Source of the DNA: Lichina pygmaea
Taxonomy: Eukaryota > Ascomycota > Lichinomycetes > Lichinales > Lichinaceae
Length of the DNA stretch: 64,000 bases
Direction of reading: 5' to 3'
NCBI GenBank assembly: GCA_963422465.1
Contig: OY730175.1
Location: 310,001 to 374,000 of the forward strand
Part shown: in pieces, positions 23,026 to 34,022 of the stretch
Numbering within the stretch: the stretch's first letter is position 1
Layout: the number at the start of each line of letters is the position of its first letter
Position numbers and translations under genes: made by a program
The notes under the pieces: generated by a model
Told to the model about the DNA's origin: nothing
Seen by the model: the letters and a program-made list of their open reading frames with translations, nothing else
Databases searched by the model: none

Positions 23026-25692
23026 ATGGGGCCCTGGGGAGTGCTGCTTGTTGTCTATGTCCTCGGCGGTCTGACCTTCCTGCCGCTGCTCGTCGGCTGC
23101 CTTCTCCTCTACGCCTACTTGACTCTGCCCGTCGTTGGACGGGCGGCGCTCAGCTCGTCGCGTCACGATGTTCTGGCCGGTGTCGAGGTCGAGGGCGAGC
23201 GACCCAGCTCCGAGTCCCCAAGAGAGATAGGCAAAGGTCAGAGCCCCGAGGCCGACGTGGCCGCCGGCTACTTCGCCGTCTGCAGGGAGTACGTGCCGGG
23301 CGGCGTCAATGGCAAGCCGCCGGAGAGGACGACTCCGGCTGGCACCGTGGTCGCGCCCGAGAGCCCGAGCGTCTACCAGAGCATGTACCGGAGCATCTTC
23401 GACCGGTCGCGGAATCCGTCCATGGACAGCGGCAAGGGCGGACGGCGGGCGCGGAACGTCTTCTACGTGGTGCTGAGGTCGGTGGACGGGCCAGAGCTTT
23501 CGTTCGTGAAGACTGGGGCTGAGATATTGACAGACACGGCCACCTGATGCTCTACGACGACTCGGATCAGCTCGAAGTCCGCTTTGTCATTGCCCTTGCG
23601 CATTACGACGTCAGCATCTACGGCGGCGACGGCGGCGACGGCGGCGGGGGCCCTGTGCCCGAGGGGGAGCTATACATCCGCCGCAACGCGATATGCTTGA
23701 CGAAACAGACCACGGACAGCGAACACGCCGAGGATGCCCAAGCGTCGAGACCGTTCTACCTCTTTTCCGAGAACTGCTCCGACAAGGAAGACTTCTACCT
23801 GGCCCTCGTGAGCCACGACGAGCCGACGTCCATCGACGGCCGCAAACCCCCGACGCCGCAGCGGTTCGAGGTCCGGGACTTGATCTCGCTCGTGCAGAAG
23901 CTCCATTCGTCGGAGGAGAACCTGCAGACGCGCTGGCTCAACGCCGTCATCGGAAGGCTGTTCTTGGCCCTCTACAAGACCGCCGAGATCGAGGAGCTCG
24001 TTCGAATGAAGCTCACGAGGAAGATAGCGCGGGTCAAGAAGCCGGCATTCCTGACCGACATTACCATCCAGAGCATCGACCTCGGTGGAGGGCCGCCGTT
24101 CATCACGAATCCTCGCCTCAAGGACTTGACTGTGGATGGCGGCTGCACGCTCGAGCTCGATGTGGACTATGCTGGGCACTTCCGGTTGCAGATAGCGACA
24201 AAGGCTCGGCTGGATCTCGGTCAGCGCTTCAAGGCCCGAGAGGTGGATCTCATCCTGGCGCTCGTGGTCAAGAAGCTGGAAGGTCACGCCATTCTGCGGT
24301 TCAAACCGCCACCGAGCAACCGCGTCTGGGTCGCGTTCGAGCACATGCCCAAGATGGACATGTCCATCGAGCCCATCGTGAGCTCGAGGCAGATCACGTA
24401 CAACATCATCCTTCGCGCCATCGAGAGCCGGATCAGAGAGGTCATCGCCGAGACGGCGGTGCTGCCAAACTGGGACGACATACCGTTTTCGAGCTCGTCG
24501 TCGCAGTCGTACCGAGGCGGCATATGGGCCAGGAAAGAGCCCGGTGAGGGGGAAGCCGTGAAGGTCTTGACGGATGTACCGCCGAAAACCGCGGACGCCG
24601 TGGCCGATCCGAAAGAGCGAGGCTCTCCAGAGGCTGCCGAACCAGTGAGCAAGTTGCCAGAGCTGAAACGCCCGTCGACGCGCCGGCGCGAGAACGATGG
24701 ACCACCGGACAAGACCTCCAACAAGGAACCGGCCGCGACGGCGGCGTCCGACCCCGACGTCAAACCGCGCATGGTCCGACGGAAATCCTGGCGGTCGCCG
24801 CCGTACGCGACCGCCGTCACGCCGCTGGTCAGCACCGATACGACAACGGTCGACGCGTTCAAGGGGGAGAAGGAGAAGAAAAAGGACCACGACGACGCCG
24901 CGAGCAAGATGATCGCCATCTCGAACCGATGTCACTCCACCTCGCCCGTGTCGTCGCCGGTCGGCTCGCCGCCCACGGTCGCGCATCTGGCCGAGACGAG
25001 GTCAACCTTCTCGTCGACGTCATCCAAAGGGACCCAGGCCAGCGAGACGGCAGAGGACGGCTGGGGGAGCGAGGCTCCCCAGACGCCATCTTCGGTTTCG
25101 ACGCCAAGGACGGCGGACAAGGTGCCGGCGAACGAGGCTCCTCAGACGCCATCCTCGGCGTCGACGCCGAGGACGACGGACAGGGTATCGGCGAACGAGG
25201 CTCCACCTACGTCCTCCTCGGCGTCCGCGTTTAAGACAGCCGACAAAGCATCGGTCAAGTCGATGCCTGGTTTCGGCAATGATCCGCAACTGTACCCGTC
25301 TCGCTCGTCAACGACCGTTGCGTCCCGGACATCCATCGGTAGCCGGCGTTCCCTGTCGGCGATAGGCTCGGCGACGGTGTCGGTGGCCAAGAGGTGGGGC
25401 TGGCGGGGGGCCAACAAGGAGAACCAAGACAGCGGTCCGGTGGCAGATGCCGCGAAGGACGACAAGGCCGGCACCGCCGGTCGTCCGATCGGTCGGGGTC
25501 GCCCGCTTCCACCCCCGGGTACGCCTCTTCCGCGACCGGAACGAGAGAGATCAAAGGGTCACTCGGCAACAGCGCCCGTCCGCAAGCCAGTGCCGTCGTC
25601 GAAGTCGTTCAAGCTCTCTGGCGACGACACATCTTCGACGCCGTCGTCCTCGGCCGTCAGCGAGAAGCGTCGAAGCGCAAGTCCTAAGCAAG

Positions 25693-25732
<40 letters not shown>

Positions 25733-26036
25733 CATCCTCGTCGTGCCGGCCCCACCCGACTCTCGGCCGTCGTCGCCACCGACCGAGAAGAGCCCGGACC
25801 AGCCTCGCGCCGAATCAGCCGCCGACGGTGATGCTGATTCGGGACAGCTGGCCATTTGCGACTCATCATCGTCGTCGGTCGACGGCCAAGACGAATGCAC
25901 CGGACCTCGAGCTACACAGTCGACCTCCAGGTCCTTTCATGATGTCGACGACGCTCGTCCCGAGTGGCTGTCGGCGCAAGAGAACGAGGCTCGATCGCGC
26001 GAGATGTGGATCGACCCGGAACATGAGCGACTATGA
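23026..26036 (+). CDS. NVJ2: Nvj2/TEX2-type lipid-transfer protein (TM, PH-like and SMP domains)
   Basis: Exons 23026-23477 and 23534-26036 give 984 residues. A hydrophobic N-terminal segment (residues about 3-33) anchors it in the ER. A PH-like region runs about 140-265 (FYVVLRHGHLMLYDD, EGELYIRRNAICL, RPFYLFSENC). An SMP domain spans about 276-470 (RWLNAVIGRLFLALYKT, ITIQSIDLGGGPPFI, LQIATKARLDLG, EHMPKMDMSIEPIVSSRQIT). SMP domains carry lipids at membrane contacts; yeast Nvj2 works at the nucleus-vacuole junction and ER-Golgi contacts. The rest is disordered: three 22-24-residue repeats (EAPQTPSSASTPRT type, about 654-725) and a 14-residue Gly run (about 872-886) coded by a GGC tract. The intron is GT-AG and restores R-HGHLML. 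Assignment to Nvj2/TEX2 is from domain order. Confidence 0.92.
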
Positions 26037-26166
26037 CTCTCTATGTTGATACGCACATCGAGCTACCCGACCGACCTCCACATTCTACGTCGCTTGTCGC
26101 GGGTGGTTATCGGCGGGCCCAGGAGAACTAGGCTCGGTTGCGCGATATGTGGATCGTCCCAGACCC
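25987..26166 (+). repeat. Partial duplication of the NVJ2 3' end
   Basis: The last coding stretch (25987-26023, GAGGCTCGATCGCGCGAGAT...) recurs diverged at 26130-26166 (AGGCTCGGTTGCGCGATAT...), 143 nt downstream and outside the coding frame. It looks like an old tandem duplication of the 3' end. Confidence 0.6.
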
Positions 26167-27580
26167 ACAAATTTTACTTCGATGCACACACACATTCTAC
26201 GAAGTTACTCGGGCTGGAGCTTATGCATGCATGCATTGGAACGGGGCGACTTTTTGGTGGTTCTCTTTCAGTGTGAGGGCATCTTACACTCAGGGGCATC
26301 TCGCAGTCGAGATGCACCTCGGAGTCCAAGGGGGCCTTGTACAGCGAAAGGCATAGCAGCTCAGCTCAACTCAGATCAAATCAACTCAACTCAGCCCGTA
26401 CGAGGCCAACCAGAAGATTGAAAACACCTTCAGGTGAGGCTGAGGTATTCAAGTCCGTCGTTTCTCATTGCAGCGCTGAAAACCTGTCTGTTCGTCTGTT
26501 CGTCTATTCAAGCAGGGATGCAGACACGTATATATACCTGATTCTACTCTACTCTTTTGATATAATACCGTCGTATATCTGAAGATCGACGAGGGGAGGA
26601 GGGCCCTCACTGGCGAATTCACCTACTTGTGTTACGAAAGTCTGAGGCTTCACCTGTCTGTCATGTCTTCTAGAGGACCGACTGACTCTCTGGTCTCCCG
26701 AGCTGTCAAAACGTCTACTTTGTTATACCATGGCTTTTCGTTCACTTCCTCCTAGGCTACAGTGCTGTATGATACCGGAGCGTACAAAGTACTCCTGACA
26801 AGATCTTCATTGGGGGCTCACTTCTGCTGATAAGATGACTTTAGCGTCTAGGGAGCTATTAGCGGGCAATGACATCTGTTAGAGCTGGGAGGCAGGGAAG
26901 GGCCGTTACCAATTTCTTTAGGAAAAAGCACTCGCTATATACACGAATTCAACCCCTGTTCAGTTCCCTATTCAGCCTCTATTCTGCGGCCCGCCGTGTC
27001 CTTCCCGAGATTGGACCTTGGCAGCGTTGCAATCCTAACAACATCTACGTAATACACCACGAAAGTTTACTTTGAGTGGAGCTGAATTGAAATAGACCTA
27101 CCCTGCGTCTAGTGCGCTATCGGCGGGCAGCGGCAACGCTTACAGCAGTCATTCCCTGCACTCTTTGATTGCCCATGTCTACTCGTGCTTTGTACAGCAA
27201 CAAGCCCAATCTGAATAAGCTACTAGCGCAGCTAAATTAGAGCGCTATCGGCGGGTGAAGATCCGTCTGCAGAAGTCATGACTCCTAGCTTGGGTTTCAA
27301 TCGCTTACCGTACTCCACAGGCATGCGAGAGACCCGGCACGCCAGCCGTACGTCACCAAGAGACGGAGCTAGGAATCCTTTGGGCCTAAGCATCCGACGT
27401 GCAACGGGCCGCGTAGCACCATGACATGCATACATACGCCCTGGCCACTTCACTTCACCAACACTACTACAACTAAGAGACCATCCTACGTCTAGCAGTC
27501 TCATCTCCACTCGCAGGTCACCTGCGATCCGGCCGTTGTCCTCAAACCGACGAGACGGACTACTGCAACCCTCGCCCAGG
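26167..27580. other. Intergenic upstream of SLA2, with a recurring GCTATCGGCGGG block
   Basis: No gene. A block related to GCGTCTAG..GCTATCGGCGGGCA occurs at about 26855-26866, 27116-27127 and 27242-27254 (and a shorter match near 26108-26117), with similar flanks, so it looks like a degenerate dispersed repeat. An AACTCAG/AGCTCAG simple repeat lies at 26357-26394. Confidence 0.45.
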
Positions 27581-30500
27581 ATGTCGTACGGAAGCACGAC
27601 GCGCAACATCGACTTGAACAAGTGAGAGACGACCGGCTCTGGGTGTGGCGAGGCATTGCTGATCCCGCCATAGGTCCGAGGCAGATCTAGCGATCAATAT
27701 AAAGAAGGCGACCAGCACAGGTTCGTTGGCGCTATCAGCACCTGCCAAGGCTCTCGTTGCTCTTGTCGCTGACGTCTCAATGCTGCAGACGAGACTGCAC
27801 CGAAACGTATGAACCGCATGGCTGCGATCTTTGCAGGCCTGTGCTGACGGGTCCAAAGGCAAACATGTTCGGAGCTGCATCGTCTATACCTGGGACCACA
27901 AGTCCTCACAGTCGTTCTGGACCGGCGTGAAAGTGTCGGTGAACTGCTCGAGCTGTCCCCTGTGCCGTCGCTGAGCATGGACAACGTTTAGGCAGCCAAT
28001 CCTGGCGGACGAGGTTCAGACCTTCAAGGCCCTCATCACGGTGCATCAGGTGCTGCAAGAAGGGCATCCGGTCACACTCCGAGAAGCCCAGACGCACCTT
28101 GACTGGCTTGCCAGCTTGACGAGAGGGGTTGGAGGGGAAGGGATCAGAGGTAGACCTCCATGCCAAGTGGAACCTCGGCTTGATCTGGCCGTGATTGGCC
28201 CGCATCATCTGGAACGTCGGCACTGATGCGAATCCAGGCTATGGCCAACTCATTCGGGAGTATGTCCGTTTCATCATGGCGAAACTGGCCTTTCACCGGC
28301 AACATCCCGAATTCAATGGTACGATAGACATCGTTTTCGGACGACGCTGGAGAGAGATTGAGGTTGTCTGCAGGGACCTTTGAGTATGCCGAATACATAA
28401 GTCTGAAGTCGATAAACGACCCGAACGAAGGGTGGGCCGTCTCCTCCTTCGCCTTTGCACGAGAGCCGAGACTAATGGAGGACTAGCTACGAGACCATCT
28501 CCGACCTCATGACTCTACAAGATCAGATTGATTCCTTCCAGAAACTCGTCTTCTCCCATTTTCGCAACGGCTCGAACAACGAGTGTCGCATCTCGGCCTT
28601 GGTGTCGCTGGTGCAAGAGACGCACGGCATCTACAAGTTCATCACGAGCATGCTCAGAGCGATGCATTCGAGTACGTCCCCAACGAGAGAACTGCCGCGA
28701 TCGGTCGCTGACCGCGAGCAGCGACCGGAGATTATGACGCCTTGGAACCCCTGCGTAGTCGATACGATGCGCAGCACTACAGACTCGCAAAGTTCTACTT
28801 TGAATGCTCCAACCTGCGCTACCTGACGAGCTTGACAAAGGTTCCCAAGCTGCCACCGGAACCCCCGAATTTCTTGACCGACGACGAGGAACCGCCGAGC
28901 CTGCCTCAACGTCCTGCCCGGGAACAAGAGCCCGATCCGACTCCGACTCCGCCACGGGCACCCTCCACCGTCGCCGCCGCCGATCCCGATCCGATCAACG
29001 AGTTCTGGAGGACAGAGCAGGACCAGCAAAGACAGTTCGAGGACCAACAGCGCCAACTGCAGGAACAATGGGAAGCCCAGCAGTGCCAGCAACAGCTGGC
29101 ACAGCAGCAAGCAGAACGGGACCTGCAACACCAACTGCAGCTGCAGGCGGAGCAGCAGCGCTTGGCCCAGGAACAGCTTCTACGGGACCAGATGCAAGCG
29201 CAGACGCAGGGGCGCATGGCCGAACTGGAGCGAGAGAATCTTGCCGCTCGAGCTCAGTACGAGCGCGATCAGCTTCTGCTGGAGCAGTACGACAAGGTGC
29301 GCCCCCTGTCCGTCCGTCTGTGACGTCGGAGCATGCTGACCGCGCGACCAGAGAGTCAAAGCGTTGGAGACGGAACTGAGTCAGCTGAGCAACACCTTCG
29401 GGCAGCAAACGACGTCGAAAGACGATCAGATCCGAGCGTTGCAAGGTTCGTCTCGCGGGAAGGCGTACCAGTTGCCACACTGACGAGACCCGCAGAGCAA
29501 GTCAAGACGTGGCGGACAAAGTACGAAGCGCTGGCGAAGCTGTACTCGCAGCTGCGACAAGAGCATCTCGACCTGCTTCAAAAGTTCAAGCAGGTTCAGC
29601 TCAAGGCCTCGTCGGCTCAGGAAGCCATCGACAAGCGCGAGAAGCTCGAGCGAGAGATGAAGACAAAGAACCTGGAGTTGGCCGACTTGATCCGCGAACG
29701 CGATCGGGCCTTGCACGAAAAGGACCGCATGGTTGGGGTACGTGCTCACTTCTTCCGGGTCCCCATGTCGCTGCTGACGGTCTGCACCAGGGCAACCGGG
29801 AGGAGGTCGAGAAGCTGAAGCGAGAGCTTCGATTCGCCCTCGAAAAGGCAGACAACGCCGAGCGATCAAAAGGCACCGAGCTGTCGTCGGTGCTGGCCAA
29901 ATACAACCGAGAGATGGCCGATCTAGAAGAAGCATTACGGGTGGGGATCCGCCTCGTCTGCACTTGTGCGTATGTCTGATGCACCTGTACTGACTGCCTC
30001 GCAGAAAAAGACTCGTGCCCTCGAGGACATTCACGAAAAGTACGGGGACCGGGACTCCGACCTCGGACGCACGCTTCGGGAGAAGGAGGAAGAGCTCGAG
30101 GTGTACAAGGCCGGGATGGACGACGCGCTGTTGCAGCTGAACGAGCTGCGCTTGGTGGGCAAGGCCTCCTGTGCGGTCTGCCAAGCATGCTGACCCCTGT
30201 TTGCAGTCTCACACCGACGTCGACACCGCACTCGACGGCCAGATCGACACCATATTGCTGGACAACATCCGTAAGATCCAGGATATGATAGGTGAGGCGG
30301 CTCCTCTCGCGCGACCCAAACCATGCGCTGACCTGTCCAGACTCCGTCCTGCAGTCCGGCGTGCAACGTGTCGACGACGCGCTCTACGAGCTGGAGTCCA
30401 CGATGCAGGCGGGGAACCAGAACGCGTCCCCGGCGTACGTGCTGTCGCAGATCGAAAAGGCCTCGGCGACGGCGATGGAATTCTCGACGGCGTTCAACAA

Positions 30501-31630
30501 CTTCATCGCCGACGGTCCGAACAGCACCAACGCCGAGATCATCCGGACCGTCAACGCCTTTGCCGGGTCCATAGCTGACGTGCTGAGCAACACAAAGGGT
30601 CTCACTCGACTGGCGACCGACGACAAGAAGGGCGATCAGCTGGTCGGCGGCGCGAGGCAGTCGGCCCAAGCGACGGTCACGTTCTTCAGGAGCCTGCAGT
30701 CCTTCCGGATGGATGGCCTCGAGCCGCTCCAGAAGACGGACGTCGTCATCAACAACAACAACGAGGTGCAGATGAACCTACAGAAGCTCTCGAAGATGGC
30801 AGACAGCTTCGTGCCCCGGACCGGAAAGATCACCAACGCGACGGGTGACCTGGGCGATCTCGTCGACCGCGAGCTCACGAACGCGGCCGCGGCGATCGAC
30901 GCCGCAACGGAGCGGCTGACCAAGCTCATGAAGAAACCAAAGGACTACTCGACCTACGAGCTCAGGATCCACGAGTACGTGTTCTCCGTCCGGGTCAGAC
31001 ACCTCTTGTCGTGGAAGGGGGGGAGCTTGCTGACCAGCGCTCTCCAGCTCGATCCTCGAGGCCGCCATCGCCGTGACCAACGCGATCGCTCGGCTGATCA
31101 AGGCTGCCACGGCGTCGCAGCAGGAGATTGTCCGAGAAGGCCGCGGCAGCTCGTCGCGGGCGGCGTTCTACAAGAAGAACAACCGCTGGACGGAGGGGCT
31201 GATCAGCGCGGCCAAGGCGGTGGCCAGCTCGACCAACACGCTGATCGAGACGGCCGACGGCGTGCTCAGCGGGCGCAACAGCCCTGAGCAGCTGATCGTG
31301 GCGTCCAACGACGTGGCGGCGAGCACGGCCCAGCTCGTGGCGGCCAGCCGGGTCAAGGCCAAGTTCATGTCCAAGTCGCAGGAGAACCTCGAGGGCGCGA
31401 GCAAGGCGGTGACGGCGGCCTGTCGGTCGCTCGTGCGGCAGGTGCAGGCCATCATCGCGCAGCGCAACCGCGACGACGGCGACGCGGTCGACTACGCCAA
31501 GCTCAGCGGGCACGAGTTCAAGGTGCGCGAGATGGAGCAGCAGGTCGAGATTCTGCAGCTCGAAAACTCGCTCTCTCAGGCTCGTCAGCGGCTCGGCGAG
31601 ATGCGAAAGGTTTCGTATCGCGAGGAATGA
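27581..31630 (+). CDS. SLA2: SLA2 (HIP1/talin-like endocytic adaptor), MAT-flanking gene
   Basis: Sixteen exons: 27581-27621, 27674-27720, 27789-27806, 27859-27934, 27992-28149, 28238-28318, 28374-28431, 28487-28671, 28722-29296, 29352-29445, 29496-29737, 29791-29940, 30005-30154, 30207-30291, 30341-30974, 31048-31630; the sum (3177 nt) is in frame and gives 1058 residues, the family length. An ANTH domain fills the first 280 residues (SEADLAINIKKATS, CIVYTWDHKSSQSFW, FHRQHPEFNG, CRISALV). A Gln/Glu-rich coiled coil follows (about 330-650), and the I-LWEQ/talin-like actin-binding module ends the chain (RVDDALYELESTMQ, STNTLIETADGVLSGR, EFKVREMEQQVEILQLEN). Sla2 links clathrin coats and PI(4,5)P2 membrane to actin during endocytosis. 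It is a standard flank of MAT in Pezizomycotina, here pointing toward MAT. Confidence 0.97.
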
Positions 31631-32134
31631 GGTGGTATCGGTTGTAGCGATGGCGATGGGAATGGCAGCGGCAGCGGCAGCGGCGCTGGCCTGTCCTCCT
31701 ATCCGCCTGCCCTCCTATCCCCTTCTCCACCTGTGCCATCTACCTTGCCTTGCCGTTCCCGTCCGCTTATCCGTCAATCCGCCAATCCGTCTCGACTTAT
31801 AATTACAGTACGTATGTACAGTACGCATCCGGTTATCCTAGTTTTGGGGGGTCCTTGTTCCGTTCTCAACCGTGGGTCCCTCCCCACGTCTTTGTCTTCT
31901 CCATCAGCGTTACTTGGTAGCTACGAGCGAACTGTGATGAAGTCAAAAAGTCAAAAGAGTCAAAAGAGTCGGGTGTCACAGAGATGGGAACATGGCCCTG
32001 TACTGTAAGGTGTGGGTGGTGGGTAGTTGGTCGTGTATGTGGGTGGTGTGTATGTGGGTGGTGTGTGGGTGGCCGACTCAAATAACTCAGTCGGAACAAA
32101 GAATCGGAACCCAGACGTCAAAGCAATGGTAGAA
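31631..32134. other. Intergenic with GGCAGC and GGTGT simple repeats
   Basis: A GGCAGC microsatellite (about 31663-31692) follows SLA2, and a GGGTGGTGTGTATGT repeat tract lies at about 32010-32075. No gene. Confidence 0.5.
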
Positions 32135-32550
32135 CGGACAATTCCTCAAGTCTACCCCAGTTATGCAAAATCTTCCCCACGTATCTCCCCTTCCCTGGGA
32201 TATACCCCATTGACCGGCACACCCCATGTGCCACCACAAGCTGTGTACCTACAACTTGCCTTGTCTTTGCCCGGCCTGACCAACCACCCACAAGGGACGA
32301 GGGGGTCGTATGTTATGTACCTTTGTACTTCTGTACTGGATGGTATTACATAATGTAGGGTACGTACCTCCTCACTCTCCTGTACAAGGTACAAGGGCAC
32401 GTCAGTACGTACTGCTTGAATCTCATTAGATACTTAGGATGTGGTGGGATGACACAGCAAATTCAAGGTACACGTGGCTTGAACCTTCTTGGTGTGGTGT
32501 AAGTGGCACAGGTGGGTGGTGCTCAGAGGGGTATATCCAGAGCAAGGGCC
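32135..32550. mobile_element. Diverged MITE with long inverted ends
   Basis: The left part (CCCAGTTATGCAAAATCTTCC and the following C-rich blocks to about 32275) resembles the left arm of the MITE at 62899-63401, and the 32455-32550 part is an inverted match to it (GTACACGTGGCTTGAACC against GCTGTGTACCTACAACTTGCC). The right end and the target duplication are not clear, so boundaries are approximate. Confidence 0.55.
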
Positions 32551-32981
32551 TGCAACAACTCAAACCTCCACGTGGTGCAGGCTGGGAACCTCGGGGCAGT
32601 CGATGGCGGGCGGCTTCCCAGGCTGCTTGTAGTCACTGCACTGAGAGCTAATCAAGTCACCAGTTGAGCTGCTGGTGTTGCGGAGTGACAGGCCACTGGA
32701 GGTGTCACGCAGGCACCCTGGACACCCCTGTGAAACAGCTACAGCAGAACAGAGAACTGCGACCAAGCTTGGGAGATGAAAACCACCTGACAGACAACTA
32801 CTGTGTATACTACAGCCTGAAGCCAGCCCCACAGCTGGTGGATGTGAAGTCTAGGTGTCTGATAGGACACCTCTGGAGTAGTTGAGAGGAGTTCTCATCA
32901 TGTCACCCTTCTAGCAGAGTCTCCAGCTAACATATAAGGATCTGCTAGGGGGGGAGTCACCTTGGCACCATGGTGTTGTTA
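32551..32981. other. Unassigned repeat-like DNA
   Basis: No gene and no similarity to the other elements in the window was noticed. Confidence 0.35.
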
Positions 32982-34022
32982 TGTTGCGGTCCGTACCGTA
33001 CCGTCCTATCCGAGTATAGGATGAGGGCGAGATGCGGAAGGCGGGTTGGTTCTCGCAGGAGAGGAGTGTCAAGGAACGTGAAGGGGTTTGGTGGAACGTG
33101 GTGGTGATGACACCTGATCAGTGGCTTCGTACAAGATTGTATTCAAGTAGATCTAGTTGTCTGGATCACAACATGAGTTGAAGACGATCGTTCCATAAGG
33201 GAACTATCACCGGACTATATAGTGCTCAGTCCGTGAGCTCAGTGAGCTCTGCTCACTTTGCTCACTGCTTATGCATGCTGCAGCGAGCTGGGTGAGCTTT
33301 GCTCACTCTGCTCACGCATATGCGTGCTGCGGCAAGCAACCCCTGGTCGGTCTCGCCGGTCACGTGACTGCTTCCCGTGTTATGCTGCCTGGTACTTCCG
33401 TCCAGTATCCTGTCTGCTGCTTTCTGTGAGTATAAAGACTGTGTTCCTCCTGGGTCGTAACACTATCCTCCTCTCCATCTTTCATCGTCTCAATGAAACT
33501 TGGTCATGTCTCCAAAGTCACGTGCGACTGTTAGCCGAACTCAGCTTGCTACTCAAATCCACGATCAGGATTTTGTTTCGCGTACGCCCTGCGATTTTTG
33601 TGTTTTCCGTGGTCGTCCGTGCTTCCAGATGCCGGGAGAAGACGATAAGTTGAAATGTGCTGCGTGCACTCAGCGCGGGAGGTCTTGTGCCTCTGTGTCC
33701 TGGGAATCTCTGAACATATCCCGGGACAACCTTCGTGAGGATGTGGCCGCTGAAGAGGCAACGCGTGACGCACTCTTCGAACAACTTGCCGCGGTGCAAG
33801 TTCGTCTGTCTCGGAAGCGAAAGGTGTTGGAAGGCGCCAAGGTCCGTGCGCGGCAGAAGCTTCAGTGTCTGGTGAAAGAGATGGAGTCGGATGGCGAGGA
33901 TTTGACTCGATCAGTCATTGACGTGTCCCTCCTGCAGGCCAAGCTGTTCGGTCCTGCTCCTGCCGAAACTGTCGCAGAAGGAGCTGGCAGTTCGCAAGGT
34001 TCTTGAGTGGTTCCCAGGTATT
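32982..34022. mobile_element. Remnant of an LTR retrotransposon (LTR plus adjoining part)
   Basis: An LTR of about 481 bp (32982-33462; begins TGTTGCGG, ends CGTAACA) is followed by internal DNA that contains a Zn2Cys6 ORF. The outer part of the LTR matches the inverted solo LTR at 36149-36520. In the middle it carries tandem GTGAGCT/GCTCACT blocks. Only one LTR and the adjoining internal end are present, so this is a fossil fragment. By comparison with 40599-47022, the ORF lies at the 3' end of the element in antisense, so the parent element would read on the minus strand. Confidence 0.7.
33506..34006 (+). CDS. LTR-element-borne Zn2Cys6 + coiled-coil protein (antisense ORF)
   Basis: 166 residues. 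Cysteines follow C-x2-C-x6-C-x11-C-x2-C-x6-C (CDFCVFRGRPC, then KCAACTQRGRSC), exactly the spacing of fungal Zn(II)2Cys6 clusters, and a charged coiled-coil segment follows (about 75-135). The frame begins 44 nt inside the LTR boundary. A second protein with the same layout but different sequence sits in the same place in the element at 40599-47022. Known: Zn2Cys6 domains bind DNA in fungal regulators. Inferred: an accessory protein of these LTR elements. No further domain is seen. Confidence 0.6.
   Translation: MSPKSRATVSRTQLATQIHDQDFVSRTPCDFCVFRGRPCFQMPGEDDKLKCAACTQRGRSCASVSWESLNISRDNLREDVAAEEATRDALFEQLAAVQVRLSRKRKVLEGAKVRARQKLQCLVKEMESDGEDLTRSVIDVSLLQAKLFGPAPAETVAEGAGSSQGS

Noticed and set aside
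23670-24986. Long minus-strand open frame inside NVJ2
   Set aside because: Arg-rich shadow of the PH/SMP coding strand; no domain.
27232-27621. Minus-strand frame overlapping the SLA2 start
   Set aside because: It overlaps the first exon of SLA2 in antisense and shows no domain.
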